Positions 17,201 through 24,948 of a stretch of DNA of 64,000 bases are shown piece by piece. The number at the start of each line of letters is the position of its first letter. Position 1 is the first letter of the stretch. The notes beneath the pieces were generated by a model. The model was not told the origin of the DNA, did not search any database, and worked only from the letters and a program-made list of their open reading frames with translations. The stretch is from positions 5,642,001-5,706,000 of the forward strand of contig NZ_CP108053.1 in assembly GCF_036173105.1 (NCBI RefSeq), read 5' to 3'. The position numbers and the translations under genes are program-made. Origin of the DNA: Streptomyces sp. NBC_00287 (GTDB lineage Bacteria > Actinomycetota > Actinomycetes > Streptomycetales > Streptomycetaceae).

Positions 17201-18848
17201 GGCGATCGACGCCCGGGCCCTCGTCACCGACTACGACGCCATCGGCCGCCCCGCCCGCCGGGTCACGCCGTCCGGGACCGTCACCACGTACACGTACGAC
17301 GACTCGGGCAACCGCACCACCCTCAGCTCCGCCGGCCGGACCCTCACCTCCACCTACGACCCGCTCGGTCGCGAGACCACCCGCCGGCTCGGCGCGGCCG
17401 GCCCCGCCCTGAGCCACACCTGGGACGGTGCGGGTCGCCTGACCGGCCAGACGCTCACCGGCCCCGGCGCCCGGGACATCCTCAAGCGCCAGGTGTACGC
17501 CTACCGGCCGGACGGCCACCTGGCCCGGCTGGAGGACGCGGCCACCGGCCGCCGCACCTTCGATCTCGACCCCATGGGCCGGGTCACCGCGGTCCACGCG
17601 CCCGGCCGCACCGAGTCGTACGCCCACGACCCGGCGGGCAACCAGACGCACGCGGCCTGGCCGGACGGCTACCCCGCACCGGAGGCCCGCGGGGACCGCA
17701 CGTACACCGGCCAGCGCGTGACCCGGGCGGGATCGGTCCACTACGGCTACGACTCCGCGGGCCGGATGATCGAGCGGCGCAGGACGCGGCTGTCGCGCAA
17801 GCCGGACGTCTGGCGCTACACCTGGGACGCCGAGGACCGCCTGACCTCGGTCATCACGCCCGACGGCACACTCTGGCGCTACCTCTACGACCCCTTGGGC
17901 CGCCGGATCGCCAAGCAGCGGCTGGCCGCCGACGGCGAGACCCTCGTCGAGGAGACCCGCTTCGCCTGGGACGGCGCCGATCTGGTCGAGCAGACCACAA
18001 GGCGCCCCGGGGCGGGGGAGGAGACCACGCTCACCTGGGAGCGGGACGGGGTGCACCCGGTCGCCCAGACCGAGCGCACGGCTCTGGCGGATGCCCCGCA
18101 GACGTTGATCGACGAGCGGTTCTTCGCCATCGTCACGGACCTGGTCGGCGCCCCGACCGAGCTGGTCACGGAGTCGGGCGAGATTGCCTGGCGCGCGGAC
18201 GCCACCCTGTGGGGGCTGACCGCCGGGGACCCGGGCGCCGACGCCCGGACACCGTTGCGGTTCCCGGGGCAGTACGACGACCCCGAGACGGGCCTGTACT
18301 ACAACCTGTTCCGCTACTACGACCCCCTGACCGCGGCCTACACCTCCCCGGACCCCCTCGGACTGGCCGCGGGCCCCCACGCGCGCCAGTACGTGCTCAA
18401 CCCGCTGCACTGGATCGACTACCTCGGCCTGCTCAGCTGCCGGCAGAACGCCCGGCGGCTGCGCCGGAACATGCGACTGGAAGGGCGCCCGGTGGGGCGG
18501 GGCCAGGCCGCGGCGCACATCGTGCCGTCCGGCGGGTCAGCCGGCCACTGGGTGCCGGGAGCCCGCAGCCGCCAGCTGCTGGACCGGTACAACGTCGACA
18601 TCAACGACGCGGCCAACGGCATCCCGCTGGGACACCCGAGTCCGCACAACTTCACGCACCGACAACCGTTCCTCCAGCGCGTCAACCAGCACCTGGACGC
18701 GCTCGTCCAGGACCGGACCGCCCGAGGCTTCGGTGACCGGGCGATCCGCACCGAACTCCGCAGGGAGTTGCGATCCATCGGTCGGCAGATCGAAGCTGAG
18801 CTCAGCACCGGAACCCCGTCGCCAAGCGCCTACTGGACGGCACCATGA
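14292..18848 (+). CDS. Rhs/YD-repeat polymorphic toxin with C-terminal AHH nuclease domain
   Basis: A 1518-residue polymorphic toxin. Order of parts: residues 1-110 form a helical domain with a WXG-like motif (EWAGKSADVF), resembling type VII/ESX substrates; 110-235 is a charged, Ala-rich coiled coil; 242-285 contains two hydrophobic helices (pretoxin membrane segment); about 354 onward is a DUF6531-type segment (GDPVDMATGELVMS); about 520-1320 holds many YD/Rhs repeats; the core ends with the conserved DPETGLYYNLFRYYDP and TSPDPLGL (about 1329-1360). The variable tip (about 1375-1518) has AAHIVP (His1409), NDAANGIPL (from 1438) and a late His1452/His1456 pair, the pattern of AHH-type HNH/Endo VII-fold nucleases. 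It is intact, overlaps the next gene by 4 nt and lacks any type VI partner (no VgrG or PAAR nearby). Nuclease activity and export route are inferences. Confidence 0.88.
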   Translation: MAGHRPTDWHVLDLDKDPVPGDPQQVRQLAKKLHDFADDVSDALRLVKGMAGEGALAEWAGKSADVFKEDFADVPKNLKKLKKSYELCGDALADYWPKLERAQALADRALARGREAQSDLSSAKSRLSTADSWVGRAGKEADKYKDDPTGSKSTDKPDEAKVRAATRDVQQAEAAQGRAKSDVADAQGALDAAKKMAEDARKMREEAARTAKTKIDEASDAGIQNRSWWEDIGDWFVDNWDTIVAVCKVVVAVVGVIAMIIGGPILAAIVLVAALVVLADTLYKYSQGRASLWDVGLAALDCIPGMKGLTTLGGLAKGLKAFGKTGLKGMALGVKGLGKGARGLGRQMKKLITRGDPVDMATGELVMSATDVSLDGMLPLVLERHHRTGVRSGRLLGRTWTCTLDQRLLLDATGARLVVDDGMVLHYPVPEADAPVLPVEGPAWPMSWDGSPDGEITVHRADTARTLRFRRLPGRSAAELPLAAISDRHGNTITVEHRADGTPSAVVHHGGYRVGVECEHGRITALTLDSHPERPTLIRYGYDEQGRLAQIRNSSGRPLLFSYDDRHRLSRWEDRNGYWYRFDYDDADRCVGGRGADGRLNCRFEYDEETHRTLAVDSLGNTTAFQFNDAYQLVAETDPLGHTVRQEWDRRDQLLSRTDALGRTMRLEWDARGNLSAVTLPDGSRSTARHNDDALLVELVDYDGSVRRQDWDERGNCVALTGPDGGVTRFAHDSTGALTTLTDPSGAVHRWENNAAGQPISATDPLAAVTRYTYDAYGRALAIIDPLGATTAMSWTVEGLLASRTAPDGATETWAYDPEGNCVRHTDPLGRETRLSYGGFDLLASRTTPDGARHTYAYDTELRPSTVTGPQGLTWEYAYDPVGNLVSETDFDGRTVGYAYDAAGQLVSRTNSLGGTVAFGYDAVGNQTVKTVDGRTTTYAHDRAGRLLRAAGPDATLTYAYDHAGRVTSEAIDARALVTDYDAIGRPARRVTPSGTVTTYTYDDSGNRTTLSSAGRTLTSTYDPLGRETTRRLGAAGPALSHTWDGAGRLTGQTLTGPGARDILKRQVYAYRPDGHLARLEDAATGRRTFDLDPMGRVTAVHAPGRTESYAHDPAGNQTHAAWPDGYPAPEARGDRTYTGQRVTRAGSVHYGYDSAGRMIERRRTRLSRKPDVWRYTWDAEDRLTSVITPDGTLWRYLYDPLGRRIAKQRLAADGETLVEETRFAWDGADLVEQTTRRPGAGEETTLTWERDGVHPVAQTERTALADAPQTLIDERFFAIVTDLVGAPTELVTESGEIAWRADATLWGLTAGDPGADARTPLRFPGQYDDPETGLYYNLFRYYDPLTAAYTSPDPLGLAAGPHARQYVLNPLHWIDYLGLLSCRQNARRLRRNMRLEGRPVGRGQAAAHIVPSGGSAGHWVPGARSRQLLDRYNVDINDAANGIPLGHPSPHNFTHRQPFLQRVNQHLDALVQDRTARGFGDRAIRTELRRELRSIGRQIEAELSTGTPSPSAYWTAP

Positions 18849-19429
18849 ACCTGAATCCGTTGTCCGTCTACCGTCTGCTCCCGAGCCTCACCGATCTCCG
18901 GACCATCCTGTTCGGCCCATCGCTCAGGAAAGTCATCCGCTGGCAGATCAGTGGCTCCGTCACGGACCTGCCCACCTCGCTGACGGCCGAGTGGGACGGC
19001 AATCCGCGGCTGCCGGAGTCGGAGTTTCCCTCCGGGTATCCGGAGGCGCCCGTGCTGAGCCGACGGGTCGCCGAAGAAATGCGGGACGACCTGCTGAAGG
19101 CGGGTCGTTTGGTGCCGGTGGAGATGGAGGGGGGCGAGGGGAACGCGTATTTCTTCTACGCCGTCGAAGCGGTCGTCGACTGTGTGGACACCGTTCACTC
19201 CTCCAAGCCGAAGCGGACGACCGGGGAGATCAAGAAAACCGTCTTCCGTCCGGACGTCCTGCCCGCCGAGCTGCCCGCCTTCCGCGTGCCGCAGTTCCCT
19301 GGCGCCGTCTACTGGAACGGCTGGGCCGTCGAGCGGCTCAGGGAGATCCTCGGCGAGGCCCTCGAGGCCCGCCTGATCTGGTCCGAGGATCCCGCGCTCA
19401 GCCCCCATCCCAACCCCTGGGGCTTCTGA
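18845..19429 (+). CDS. Predicted immunity protein of the Rhs-AHH toxin (Imm11/DUF1629-like)
   Basis: A 194-residue acidic soluble protein starting at an ATG that overlaps the toxin stop (ATGA), so translation is coupled, as expected for a toxin-immunity pair. The middle and end (VDCVDTVHSSKPKRTTGEIKK, then LPAFRVPQFPGAVYWNG followed by a helix and EARLIWSEDP) resemble the Imm11/DUF1629 family in order of elements: a Ser-containing aspartate-rich segment, a strand-rich core, a helix beginning AVERLREIL and a closing strand. Family assignment is from memory of the pattern and is moderate; the immunity role follows from the position. It should neutralise only the cognate C-terminal nuclease. No terminator was seen after it. 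Confidence 0.65.
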   Translation: MNLNPLSVYRLLPSLTDLRTILFGPSLRKVIRWQISGSVTDLPTSLTAEWDGNPRLPESEFPSGYPEAPVLSRRVAEEMRDDLLKAGRLVPVEMEGGEGNAYFFYAVEAVVDCVDTVHSSKPKRTTGEIKKTVFRPDVLPAELPAFRVPQFPGAVYWNGWAVERLREILGEALEARLIWSEDPALSPHPNPWGF

Positions 19430-19448
19430 CGTCGCGCGAGCCCCGGGT

Positions 19449-19476
19449 TTGACCTGCGTCACTCCCGGGGTATTGT
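19449..19476 (+). promoter_or_regulatory. Predicted promoter of the S10 operon (rpsJ)
   Basis: TTGACC at 19449-19454, 16-nt spacer, TATTGT at 19471-19476. Like the rpsL and rplM promoters it has TTTGACC as its -35 region. It lies only 20 nt after the immunity gene stop. Confidence 0.65.
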
Positions 19477-19771
19477 CTCCGGCTCGATTGGCCAGGGCCC
19501 TGCCCCATATGGCAGACTGTCGGAGTTGCTCGGTCGAGTGTTGATGCTGCACGCCTCCCGCCGGGAGGACCGGAAGCGAGTCCCACAGTACTCGTCGCCC
19601 TAACTGCCTTCGGGCAGCACTGGGGCGGACGTACGGGAATCTTTCGGGAAGTGTCAGTGCGGCACCGGCCAGGCACCCGGTGGGTCTTCACCCCCGGCTT
19701 GCGGTTCCGGAAGGGCCGTGCTTTCCCAGCAGGGAAGTTCCAGAGATGGGACATCTGTGTCGGCGAGAGTG

Positions 19772-19796
19772 CGACACGCCCGACCGCGTGGGTCGG
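19772..19796 (+). promoter_or_regulatory. Leader element with CCGACC/GGTCGG hairpin, second copy
   Basis: Second copy of the element at 8402-8426, differing at one position. The hairpin core is 19780-19796 (6-bp stem, loop GCGTG). It is 63 nt upstream of the rpsJ start, versus about 50 nt for the rpsL copy. Confidence 0.55.
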
Positions 19797-19859
19797 AGGT
19801 GGAAGTGTTCGGAACACCGGGTTCCGGAGCGTTACTAGAGACAGGACTACTGAGTAGCC

Positions 19860-20168
19860 ATGGCGGGACAGAAGATCCGCATCCGGCTCAAGGCCTACGA
19901 CCACGAGGTCATCGACAGCTCGGCGAAGAAGATCGTCGAGACGGTGACGCGTACTGGTGCGTCGGTCGCGGGCCCGGTGCCGCTGCCCACTGAGAAGAAC
20001 GTGTACTGCGTCATCAAGTCGCCGCACAAGTACAAGGACTCGCGCGAGCACTTCGAGATGCGTACGCACAAGCGCCTGATCGACATTCTCGACCCGACGC
20101 CCAAGACCGTTGACTCTCTGATGCGACTCGACCTCCCGGCCGGTGTCGACATCGAGATCAAGCTCTGA
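19860..20168 (+). CDS. rpsJ: 30S ribosomal protein S10
   Basis: S10 is a small-subunit head protein that also acts as NusE in transcription antitermination. The 102-residue product MAGQKIRIRLKAYDHEVID is full length. ATG at 19860 follows ACTGAGTAGCC, a poor ribosome site, suggesting that translation may depend on leader structure. It opens the long S10 operon (rpsJ-rplC-rplD-rplW-rplB-rpsS-rplV-rpsC-rplP-rpmC-rpsQ), and rplC follows after 17 nt. Confidence 0.97.
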   Translation: MAGQKIRIRLKAYDHEVIDSSAKKIVETVTRTGASVAGPVPLPTEKNVYCVIKSPHKYKDSREHFEMRTHKRLIDILDPTPKTVDSLMRLDLPAGVDIEIKL

Positions 20169-20185
20169 GGGTCGGTGATCTGAGA

Positions 20186-20830
20186 ATGGCTAAGCAGATC
20201 AAGGGCATCCTGGGCGAGAAGCTCGGCATGACGCAGGTGTGGGACGAGAACAACCGTGTTGTTCCGGTCACCGTCGTCAAGGCCGGCCCGAACGTCGTGA
20301 CCCAGGTCCGTACGAACGACACCGACGGCTACGAGTCGGTCCAGATCGCCTTCGGCGAGATCGACCCGCGCAAGGTGAACAAGCCCCTCAAGGGCCACTT
20401 CGCCAAGGCCGACGTCACTCCCCGCCGCCACCTCGTCGAGATCCGTACCGCTGACGCCAGCGAGTACACCCTCGGCCAGGAGATCACCGCTGAGGTGTTC
20501 GAGGCCGGCATCAAGGTCGACGTGACCGGCAAGAGCAAGGGCAAGGGCTTCGCCGGTGTCATGAAGCGTCACAACTTCAAGGGCCTCGGCGCCGGTCACG
20601 GCACCCAGCGCAAGCACCGCTCCCCCGGTTCCATCGGTGGCTGTGCCACCCCGGGCCGCGTGTTCAAGGGCCTCCGCATGGCGGGTCGCATGGGCAACGA
20701 GCGGGTCACCACCCAGAACCTGACCGTTCACGCCGTTGACGCGGAGAAGGGCCTGCTGCTCATCAAGGGCGCGGTTCCTGGTCCGAACGGCGGCCTCGTC
20801 CTGGTCCGCACCGCGGCCAAGGGGGCCTGA
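20186..20830 (+). CDS. rplC: 50S ribosomal protein L3
   Basis: L3 is an early assembly protein near the peptidyl transferase centre. The 214-residue product has the conserved GILGEKLGMTQVWDE start and the central finger GLGAGHGTQRKHRSPGSIGG with the usual Gln of L3 extensions. Full length. Starts with ATG at 20186 and precedes rplD by 5 nt. Confidence 0.97.
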   Translation: MAKQIKGILGEKLGMTQVWDENNRVVPVTVVKAGPNVVTQVRTNDTDGYESVQIAFGEIDPRKVNKPLKGHFAKADVTPRRHLVEIRTADASEYTLGQEITAEVFEAGIKVDVTGKSKGKGFAGVMKRHNFKGLGAGHGTQRKHRSPGSIGGCATPGRVFKGLRMAGRMGNERVTTQNLTVHAVDAEKGLLLIKGAVPGPNGGLVLVRTAAKGA

Positions 20831-20835
20831 GGACT

Positions 20836-21492
20836 ATGAGCACCATTGACATTCTGTCGCCCTCCGGCGACACCGCTGGGACCGTTGAGCTCCCGGCCGA
20901 GATCTTCGACGTAGAGAAGATCAGCGTTCCGCTGCTTCACCAGGTCGTCGTCGCACAGCTGGCCGCCGCCCGTCAGGGCACGCACAAGGTCAAGCGTCGT
21001 GGCGAGGTCCGCGGTGGTGGCAAGAAGCCTTACCGCCAGAAGGGCACCGGCCGCGCCCGTCAGGGTTCGACCCGTGCGCCGCAGTTCGCCGGCGGTGGCG
21101 TCGTTCACGGCCCCACCCCGCGTGACTACTCGCAGCGGACCCCGAAGAAGATGAAGGCCGCGGCCCTGCGCCACGCCCTCACCGACCGGGCCCGCAACAA
21201 CCGCATCCACGTCGTCTCCGGCGTCATCGAGGGCGAGTCGCCTTCGACGAAGGCCGCGAAGACGCTCTTCGGCAAGATCAGCGAGCGCAAGAACCTGCTG
21301 CTCGTCATCGACCGTGCCGACGAGGCCGCGTGGCTGTCCGCCCGCAACCTGCCCCAGGTTCACATCCTGGAGCCGGGCCAGCTGAACACGTACGACGTTC
21401 TCGTCTCGGACGACGTGGTCTTCACCCAGGCCGCTTTCGAGTCCTTCGTGTCTGGCCCCAAGGCCGCTGACACCGAAGGGAGCGAAGCCTGA
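20836..21492 (+). CDS. rplD: 50S ribosomal protein L4
   Basis: L4 lines the peptide exit tunnel with a long loop, here visible as RRGEVRGGGKKPYRQKGTG around residues 50-75. The product is 218 residues. In E. coli L4 represses the S10 operon; whether it does here is unknown. Its TGA overlaps the ATG of rplW by 1 nt (21492), implying coupled translation. Confidence 0.97.
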   Translation: MSTIDILSPSGDTAGTVELPAEIFDVEKISVPLLHQVVVAQLAAARQGTHKVKRRGEVRGGGKKPYRQKGTGRARQGSTRAPQFAGGGVVHGPTPRDYSQRTPKKMKAAALRHALTDRARNNRIHVVSGVIEGESPSTKAAKTLFGKISERKNLLLVIDRADEAAWLSARNLPQVHILEPGQLNTYDVLVSDDVVFTQAAFESFVSGPKAADTEGSEA

Positions 21493-21911
21493 TGGCTACG
21501 CGTCACCCGAGCATCGCCTCGAAGGCCGCCAAGGCCGCCAAGGCCGCGCGCGTCGCCAAGGCGCGTCGCCACGAGGCCGAGGGCAAGAACACCGTCGTCA
21601 CGCCGGCGACCAAGGCGTTCACGGACCCCCGTGACATCCTGCTCAAGCCGGTCGTGTCCGAGAAGAGCTACGCGCTTCTCGACGAGGGCAAGTACACGTT
21701 CATCGTGGCTCCCGGCGCCAACAAGACCCAGATCAAGCAGGCCGTCCAGGCGGTCTTCTCGGTCAAGGTCACCGGGGTCAACACGATCAACCGCCAGGGC
21801 AAGCGCAAGCGGACCCGCACGGGCTTCGGCAAGCGTGCCGACAGCAAGCGCGCGATCGTGACCCTTGCCGAGGGCGACCGTATCGACATCTTCGGCGGTC
21901 CGACCGCGTAA
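21492..21911 (+). CDS. rplW: 50S ribosomal protein L23
   Basis: L23 sits at the tunnel exit and docks SRP, trigger factor and SecYEG. The 139-residue product has an Ala/Lys-rich N-terminal extension (about residues 8-35) ahead of the core DPRDILLKPVVSEKSYALLD; such extensions are seen in streptomycete L23. Overlaps rplD by 1 nt; rplB follows after 38 nt. Confidence 0.96.
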   Translation: MATRHPSIASKAAKAAKAARVAKARRHEAEGKNTVVTPATKAFTDPRDILLKPVVSEKSYALLDEGKYTFIVAPGANKTQIKQAVQAVFSVKVTGVNTINRQGKRKRTRTGFGKRADSKRAIVTLAEGDRIDIFGGPTA

Positions 21912-21949
21912 GCGGGTCGGATCGTCCGATATCGGACGAGGACTGAGAA

Positions 21950-22786
21950 ATGGGAATCCGCAAGTACAAGCCGACTACGCCGGGCCGTCGTGGCTCCAGC
22001 GTCGCCGACTTCGTCGAGGTCACGCGGTCCACGCCGGAGAAGTCGCTGGTCCGCCCGCTGCACAGCAAGGGCGGCCGTAACAACGCCGGTCGTGTGACCG
22101 TTCGCCACCAGGGTGGCGGACACAAGCGCGCCTACCGAGTGATCGACTTCCGTCGTCACGACAAGGACGGCGTGCCGGCGAAGGTCGCGCACATCGAGTA
22201 CGACCCCAACCGCACCGCGCGCATCGCGCTGCTGCACTACGCCGACGGCGAGAAGCGCTACATCCTCGCCCCGCGCAACCTGCAGCAGGGTGACCGCGTC
22301 GAGAACGGTCCCGGGGCCGACATCAAGCCGGGCAACAACCTGGCGCTCCGCAACATCCCGGTCGGTACCACGATCCACGCGATCGAGCTCCGTCCGGGCG
22401 GCGGCGCCAAGTTCGCCCGCTCCGCCGGTGCTTCCGTGCAGCTGCTCGCGAAGGAGGGCCAGATGGCCCACCTGCGCATGCCGTCCGGTGAAGTCCGCCT
22501 GGTCGACGTGCGCTGCCGCGCCACGATCGGCGAGGTCGGCAACGCCGAGCAGTCCAACATCAACTGGGGTAAGGCCGGCCGTAAGCGCTGGCTGGGCGTT
22601 CGTCCGACCGTTCGCGGTGTGGCGATGAACCCGGTTGACCACCCGCACGGTGGTGGTGAGGGCAAGACCTCCGGTGGTCGCCACCCGGTCTCCCCGTGGG
22701 GTCAGAAGGAGGGTCGTACTCGTTCGCCCAAGAAGGCGTCGAACAAGTACATCGTCCGCCGCCGCAAGACGAACAAGAAGCGCTAG
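21950..22786 (+). CDS. rplB: 50S ribosomal protein L2
   Basis: L2 is needed for subunit joining and peptidyl transferase activity. The 278-residue product has the conserved GIRKYKPTTPGRRG start and the C-terminal VRGVAMNPVDHPHGGGEGK motif that contains the functional His. Full length; ATG at 21950, with GAGGACTGAG upstream. Confidence 0.97.
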   Translation: MGIRKYKPTTPGRRGSSVADFVEVTRSTPEKSLVRPLHSKGGRNNAGRVTVRHQGGGHKRAYRVIDFRRHDKDGVPAKVAHIEYDPNRTARIALLHYADGEKRYILAPRNLQQGDRVENGPGADIKPGNNLALRNIPVGTTIHAIELRPGGGAKFARSAGASVQLLAKEGQMAHLRMPSGEVRLVDVRCRATIGEVGNAEQSNINWGKAGRKRWLGVRPTVRGVAMNPVDHPHGGGEGKTSGGRHPVSPWGQKEGRTRSPKKASNKYIVRRRKTNKKR

Positions 22787-22798
22787 GAGCGGGTTTAG

Positions 22799-23080
22799 AT
22801 GCCGCGCAGTCTCAAGAAGGGGCCCTTCGTCGACGACCACCTGATCAAGAAGGTGGACGCCCAGAACGAAGCCGGCACCAAGAACGTCATCAAGACCTGG
22901 TCCCGTCGCTCCATGATCGTGCCGGCCATGCTCGGCCACACGCTCGCGGTGCACAACGGCAAGACCCACATCCCGGTGTTCGTCACCGAGTCGATGGTCG
23001 GCCACAAGCTCGGCGAGTTCTCGCCGACGCGCACCTTCCGGGGTCACGTCAAGGACGACCGGAAGTCGAAGCGCCGCTAA
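22799..23080 (+). CDS. rpsS: 30S ribosomal protein S19
   Basis: S19 binds 16S rRNA in the head next to S13. The 93-residue product (MPRSLKKGPFVDDHLIKKV to KDDRKSKRR) is full length. Ribosome site GGAGCGGG lies just upstream of the ATG at 22799; rplB is 12 nt before it. Confidence 0.97.
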   Translation: MPRSLKKGPFVDDHLIKKVDAQNEAGTKNVIKTWSRRSMIVPAMLGHTLAVHNGKTHIPVFVTESMVGHKLGEFSPTRTFRGHVKDDRKSKRR

Positions 23081-23124
23081 CCGCGGATCGCATTCAGACA
23101 CGTAAGTAACTGAGAGGGACAACC

Positions 23125-23472
23125 ATGGAAGCCAGGGCCCAGGCGCGGTACATCCGCGTTACGCCCATGAAGGCCCGCCGCGTGGTGGACCTTATCCGTG
23201 GCATGGACGCCACGGAGGCTCAGGCGGTCCTGCGATTCGCTCCGCAGGCCGCCTCAGTGCCCGTCGGCAAGGTGCTCGACAGCGCCATCGCCAACGCCGC
23301 GCACAACTACGACCACACCGACGCCGACAGCCTCTTCATCTCCGAGGCGTACGTCGACGAGGGTCCGACCCTGAAGCGGTTCCGGCCGCGCGCCCAGGGC
23401 CGTGCCTACCGGATCCGCAAGCGGACCAGCCACATCACCGTGGTCGTCAGCAGCAAGGAAGGAACCCGGTAA
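23125..23472 (+). CDS. rplV: 50S ribosomal protein L22
   Basis: L22 contributes the tunnel constriction together with L4, through its beta-hairpin around FRPRAQGRAYRIRKRTSH. 115 residues, full length, starting MEARAQARYIRVTPMKARRV. The TAA at 23470-23472 overlaps the ATG of rpsC by 1 nt. Confidence 0.97.
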   Translation: MEARAQARYIRVTPMKARRVVDLIRGMDATEAQAVLRFAPQAASVPVGKVLDSAIANAAHNYDHTDADSLFISEAYVDEGPTLKRFRPRAQGRAYRIRKRTSHITVVVSSKEGTR

Positions 23473-24299
23473 TGGGCCAGAAGGTAAACCCGCATGGGTT
23501 CCGGCTCGGTGTCACGACCGACTTCAAGTCGCGTTGGTACGCCGACAAGCTGTACAAGGACTACGTCAAGGAAGACGTCGCCATCCGTCGGATGATGACG
23601 TCCGGCATGGAGCGCGCCGGTATCTCGAAGGTTGAGATCGAGCGCACCCGTGACCGTGTGCGTGTGGACATCCACACCGCGCGTCCGGGCATCGTCATCG
23701 GCCGCCGTGGCGCCGAGGCCGACCGCATCCGCGGTGACCTCGAGAAGCTCACGGGCAAGCAGGTCCAGCTGAACATCCTCGAGGTCAAGAACCCCGAGAC
23801 GGACGCTCAGCTGGTTGCTCAGGCCGTTGCCGAGCAGCTCTCCTCCCGCGTCTCCTTCCGTCGGGCCATGCGCAAGAGCATGCAGTCCGCCATGAAGGCC
23901 GGCGCCAAGGGCATCAAGATCCAGTGCGGTGGCCGCCTCGGCGGCGCCGAGATGTCCCGCTCGGAGTTCTACCGCGAGGGCCGTGTGCCCCTGCACACGC
24001 TCCGTGCGAACGTGGACTACGGCTTCTTCGAGGCCAAGACGACCTTCGGCCGTATCGGTGTGAAGGTCTGGATCTACAAGGGCGATGTCAAGAACATCGC
24101 CGAGGTCCGCGCCGAGAACGCTGCCGCCCGTGCGGGTAACCGCCCGGCTCGCGGTGGCGGCGGCTCCGACCGCCCGGCCCGTGGTGGCCGTGGTGGCGAG
24201 CGGCGCGGTCGCAAGCCGCAGCAGGCTGCAGGCGCCGAGGCCCCCAAGGCCGAGGCTCCCGCCGCCGCTCCGGCTGAGAGCACCGGAACGGAGGCCTGA
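23472..24299 (+). CDS. rpsC: 30S ribosomal protein S3 with long Gly/Arg and Ala/Pro tail
   Basis: S3 guards the mRNA entry channel and has helicase-like activity with S4. The core (about 1-210) includes the KH domain (VIGRRGAEADRIRGDLEKLTG) and the C-terminal S3 domain. Residues about 215-275 form a tail: first Arg/Gly-rich (RPARGGGGSDRPARGGRGGERR), then Ala/Pro/Glu-rich ending ESTGTEA. Tails of this kind are usual in streptomycetes and are longer than E. coli S3 (233 residues). Coupled to rplV by a 1-nt overlap. Confidence 0.97.
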   Translation: MGQKVNPHGFRLGVTTDFKSRWYADKLYKDYVKEDVAIRRMMTSGMERAGISKVEIERTRDRVRVDIHTARPGIVIGRRGAEADRIRGDLEKLTGKQVQLNILEVKNPETDAQLVAQAVAEQLSSRVSFRRAMRKSMQSAMKAGAKGIKIQCGGRLGGAEMSRSEFYREGRVPLHTLRANVDYGFFEAKTTFGRIGVKVWIYKGDVKNIAEVRAENAAARAGNRPARGGGGSDRPARGGRGGERRGRKPQQAAGAEAPKAEAPAAAPAESTGTEA

Positions 24300-24304
24300 C
24301 CGTC

Positions 24305-24724
24305 ATGCTGATCCCCCGTAGGGTCAAGCACCGCAAGCAGCACCACCCGAAGCGCCGTGGTCAGGCCAAGGGCGGTACGACGGTTGCGTTCGGCGAGTAC
24401 GGCATCCAGGCCCTCACGCCGGCATACGTGACCAACCGCCAGATCGAGGCGGCCCGTATCGCGATGACCCGCCACATCAAGCGTGGCGGCAAGGTCTGGA
24501 TCAACATCTACCCGGACCGCCCGCTCACGAAGAAGCCTGCCGAGACCCGCATGGGTTCCGGTAAGGGTTCGCCGGAGTGGTGGATCGCGAACGTGCACCC
24601 GGGCCGGGTCATGTTCGAGCTGTCCTACCCCAACGAGAAGATCGCCCGTGAGGCCCTGACTCGCGCAGCCCACAAGCTGCCGATGAAGTGCCGGATCGTC
24701 AAGCGCGAGGCAGGTGAAGCGTGA
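24305..24724 (+). CDS. rplP: 50S ribosomal protein L16
   Basis: L16 organises the A-site side of the 50S subunit. The 139-residue product MLIPRRVKHRKQHHPKRRGQ is full length with the conserved GSGKGSPEWWIANVHPGRVMFEL. The stop TGA (24722-24724) overlaps the first base of rpmC. Confidence 0.97.
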   Translation: MLIPRRVKHRKQHHPKRRGQAKGGTTVAFGEYGIQALTPAYVTNRQIEAARIAMTRHIKRGGKVWINIYPDRPLTKKPAETRMGSGKGSPEWWIANVHPGRVMFELSYPNEKIAREALTRAAHKLPMKCRIVKREAGEA

Positions 24725-24948
24725 TGTCGGCCGGTACCAAGGCGTCCGAGCTGCGCGAACTGGGTGACGAGGAGCTTCTGGCGAAGCTCCGCGAAGCCAA
24801 GGAAGAGCTGTTCAACCTCCGCTTCCAGGCGGCGACCGGTCAGCTCGAGAACCACGGTCGGCTGAAGGCCGTCCGTAAGGACATCGCGCGGATCTACACC
24901 CTGATGCGTGAGCGCGAGCTGGGCATCGAGACGGTGGAGAGCGCCTGA
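24724..24948 (+). CDS. rpmC: 50S ribosomal protein L29
   Basis: L29 is a small helical protein at the tunnel exit beside L23. The ATG at 24724 gives MSAGTKASELRELGDEELL, 74 residues. A GTG at 24721 in frame is possible but would add only one Met and is less likely. Overlaps rplP and rpsQ by 1 nt each, so the three genes form a tightly coupled block. Confidence 0.95.
   Translation: MSAGTKASELRELGDEELLAKLREAKEELFNLRFQAATGQLENHGRLKAVRKDIARIYTLMRERELGIETVESA

Larger units (their letters stand above)
19430..19859 (+). promoter_or_regulatory. S10 operon upstream region and structured leader (430 nt without a gene)
   Basis: Holds the predicted rpsJ promoter (19449-19476) and a leader of about 375 nt. 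Within it I see a small stem CTGCC/GGCAG closed by TTCG near 19600-19616, enclosed by a larger GC-rich pairing, and the 25-nt element 19772-19796 shared with the str leader. The ribosome site before rpsJ is weak. Nothing in the region looks protein coding. Confidence 0.6.

Noticed and set aside
15900..18330. Repetitive DNA that could be mistaken for a CRISPR or satellite array
   Set aside because: The periodicity is that of YD repeats in the Rhs protein; the units are diverged and in frame, with no spacers.
14292..18848. Type VI secretion (VgrG/PAAR) association of the Rhs protein
   Set aside because: No VgrG, PAAR or Hcp sequence occurs in the window, and the N-terminus is WXG-like. A type VI route is not supported.
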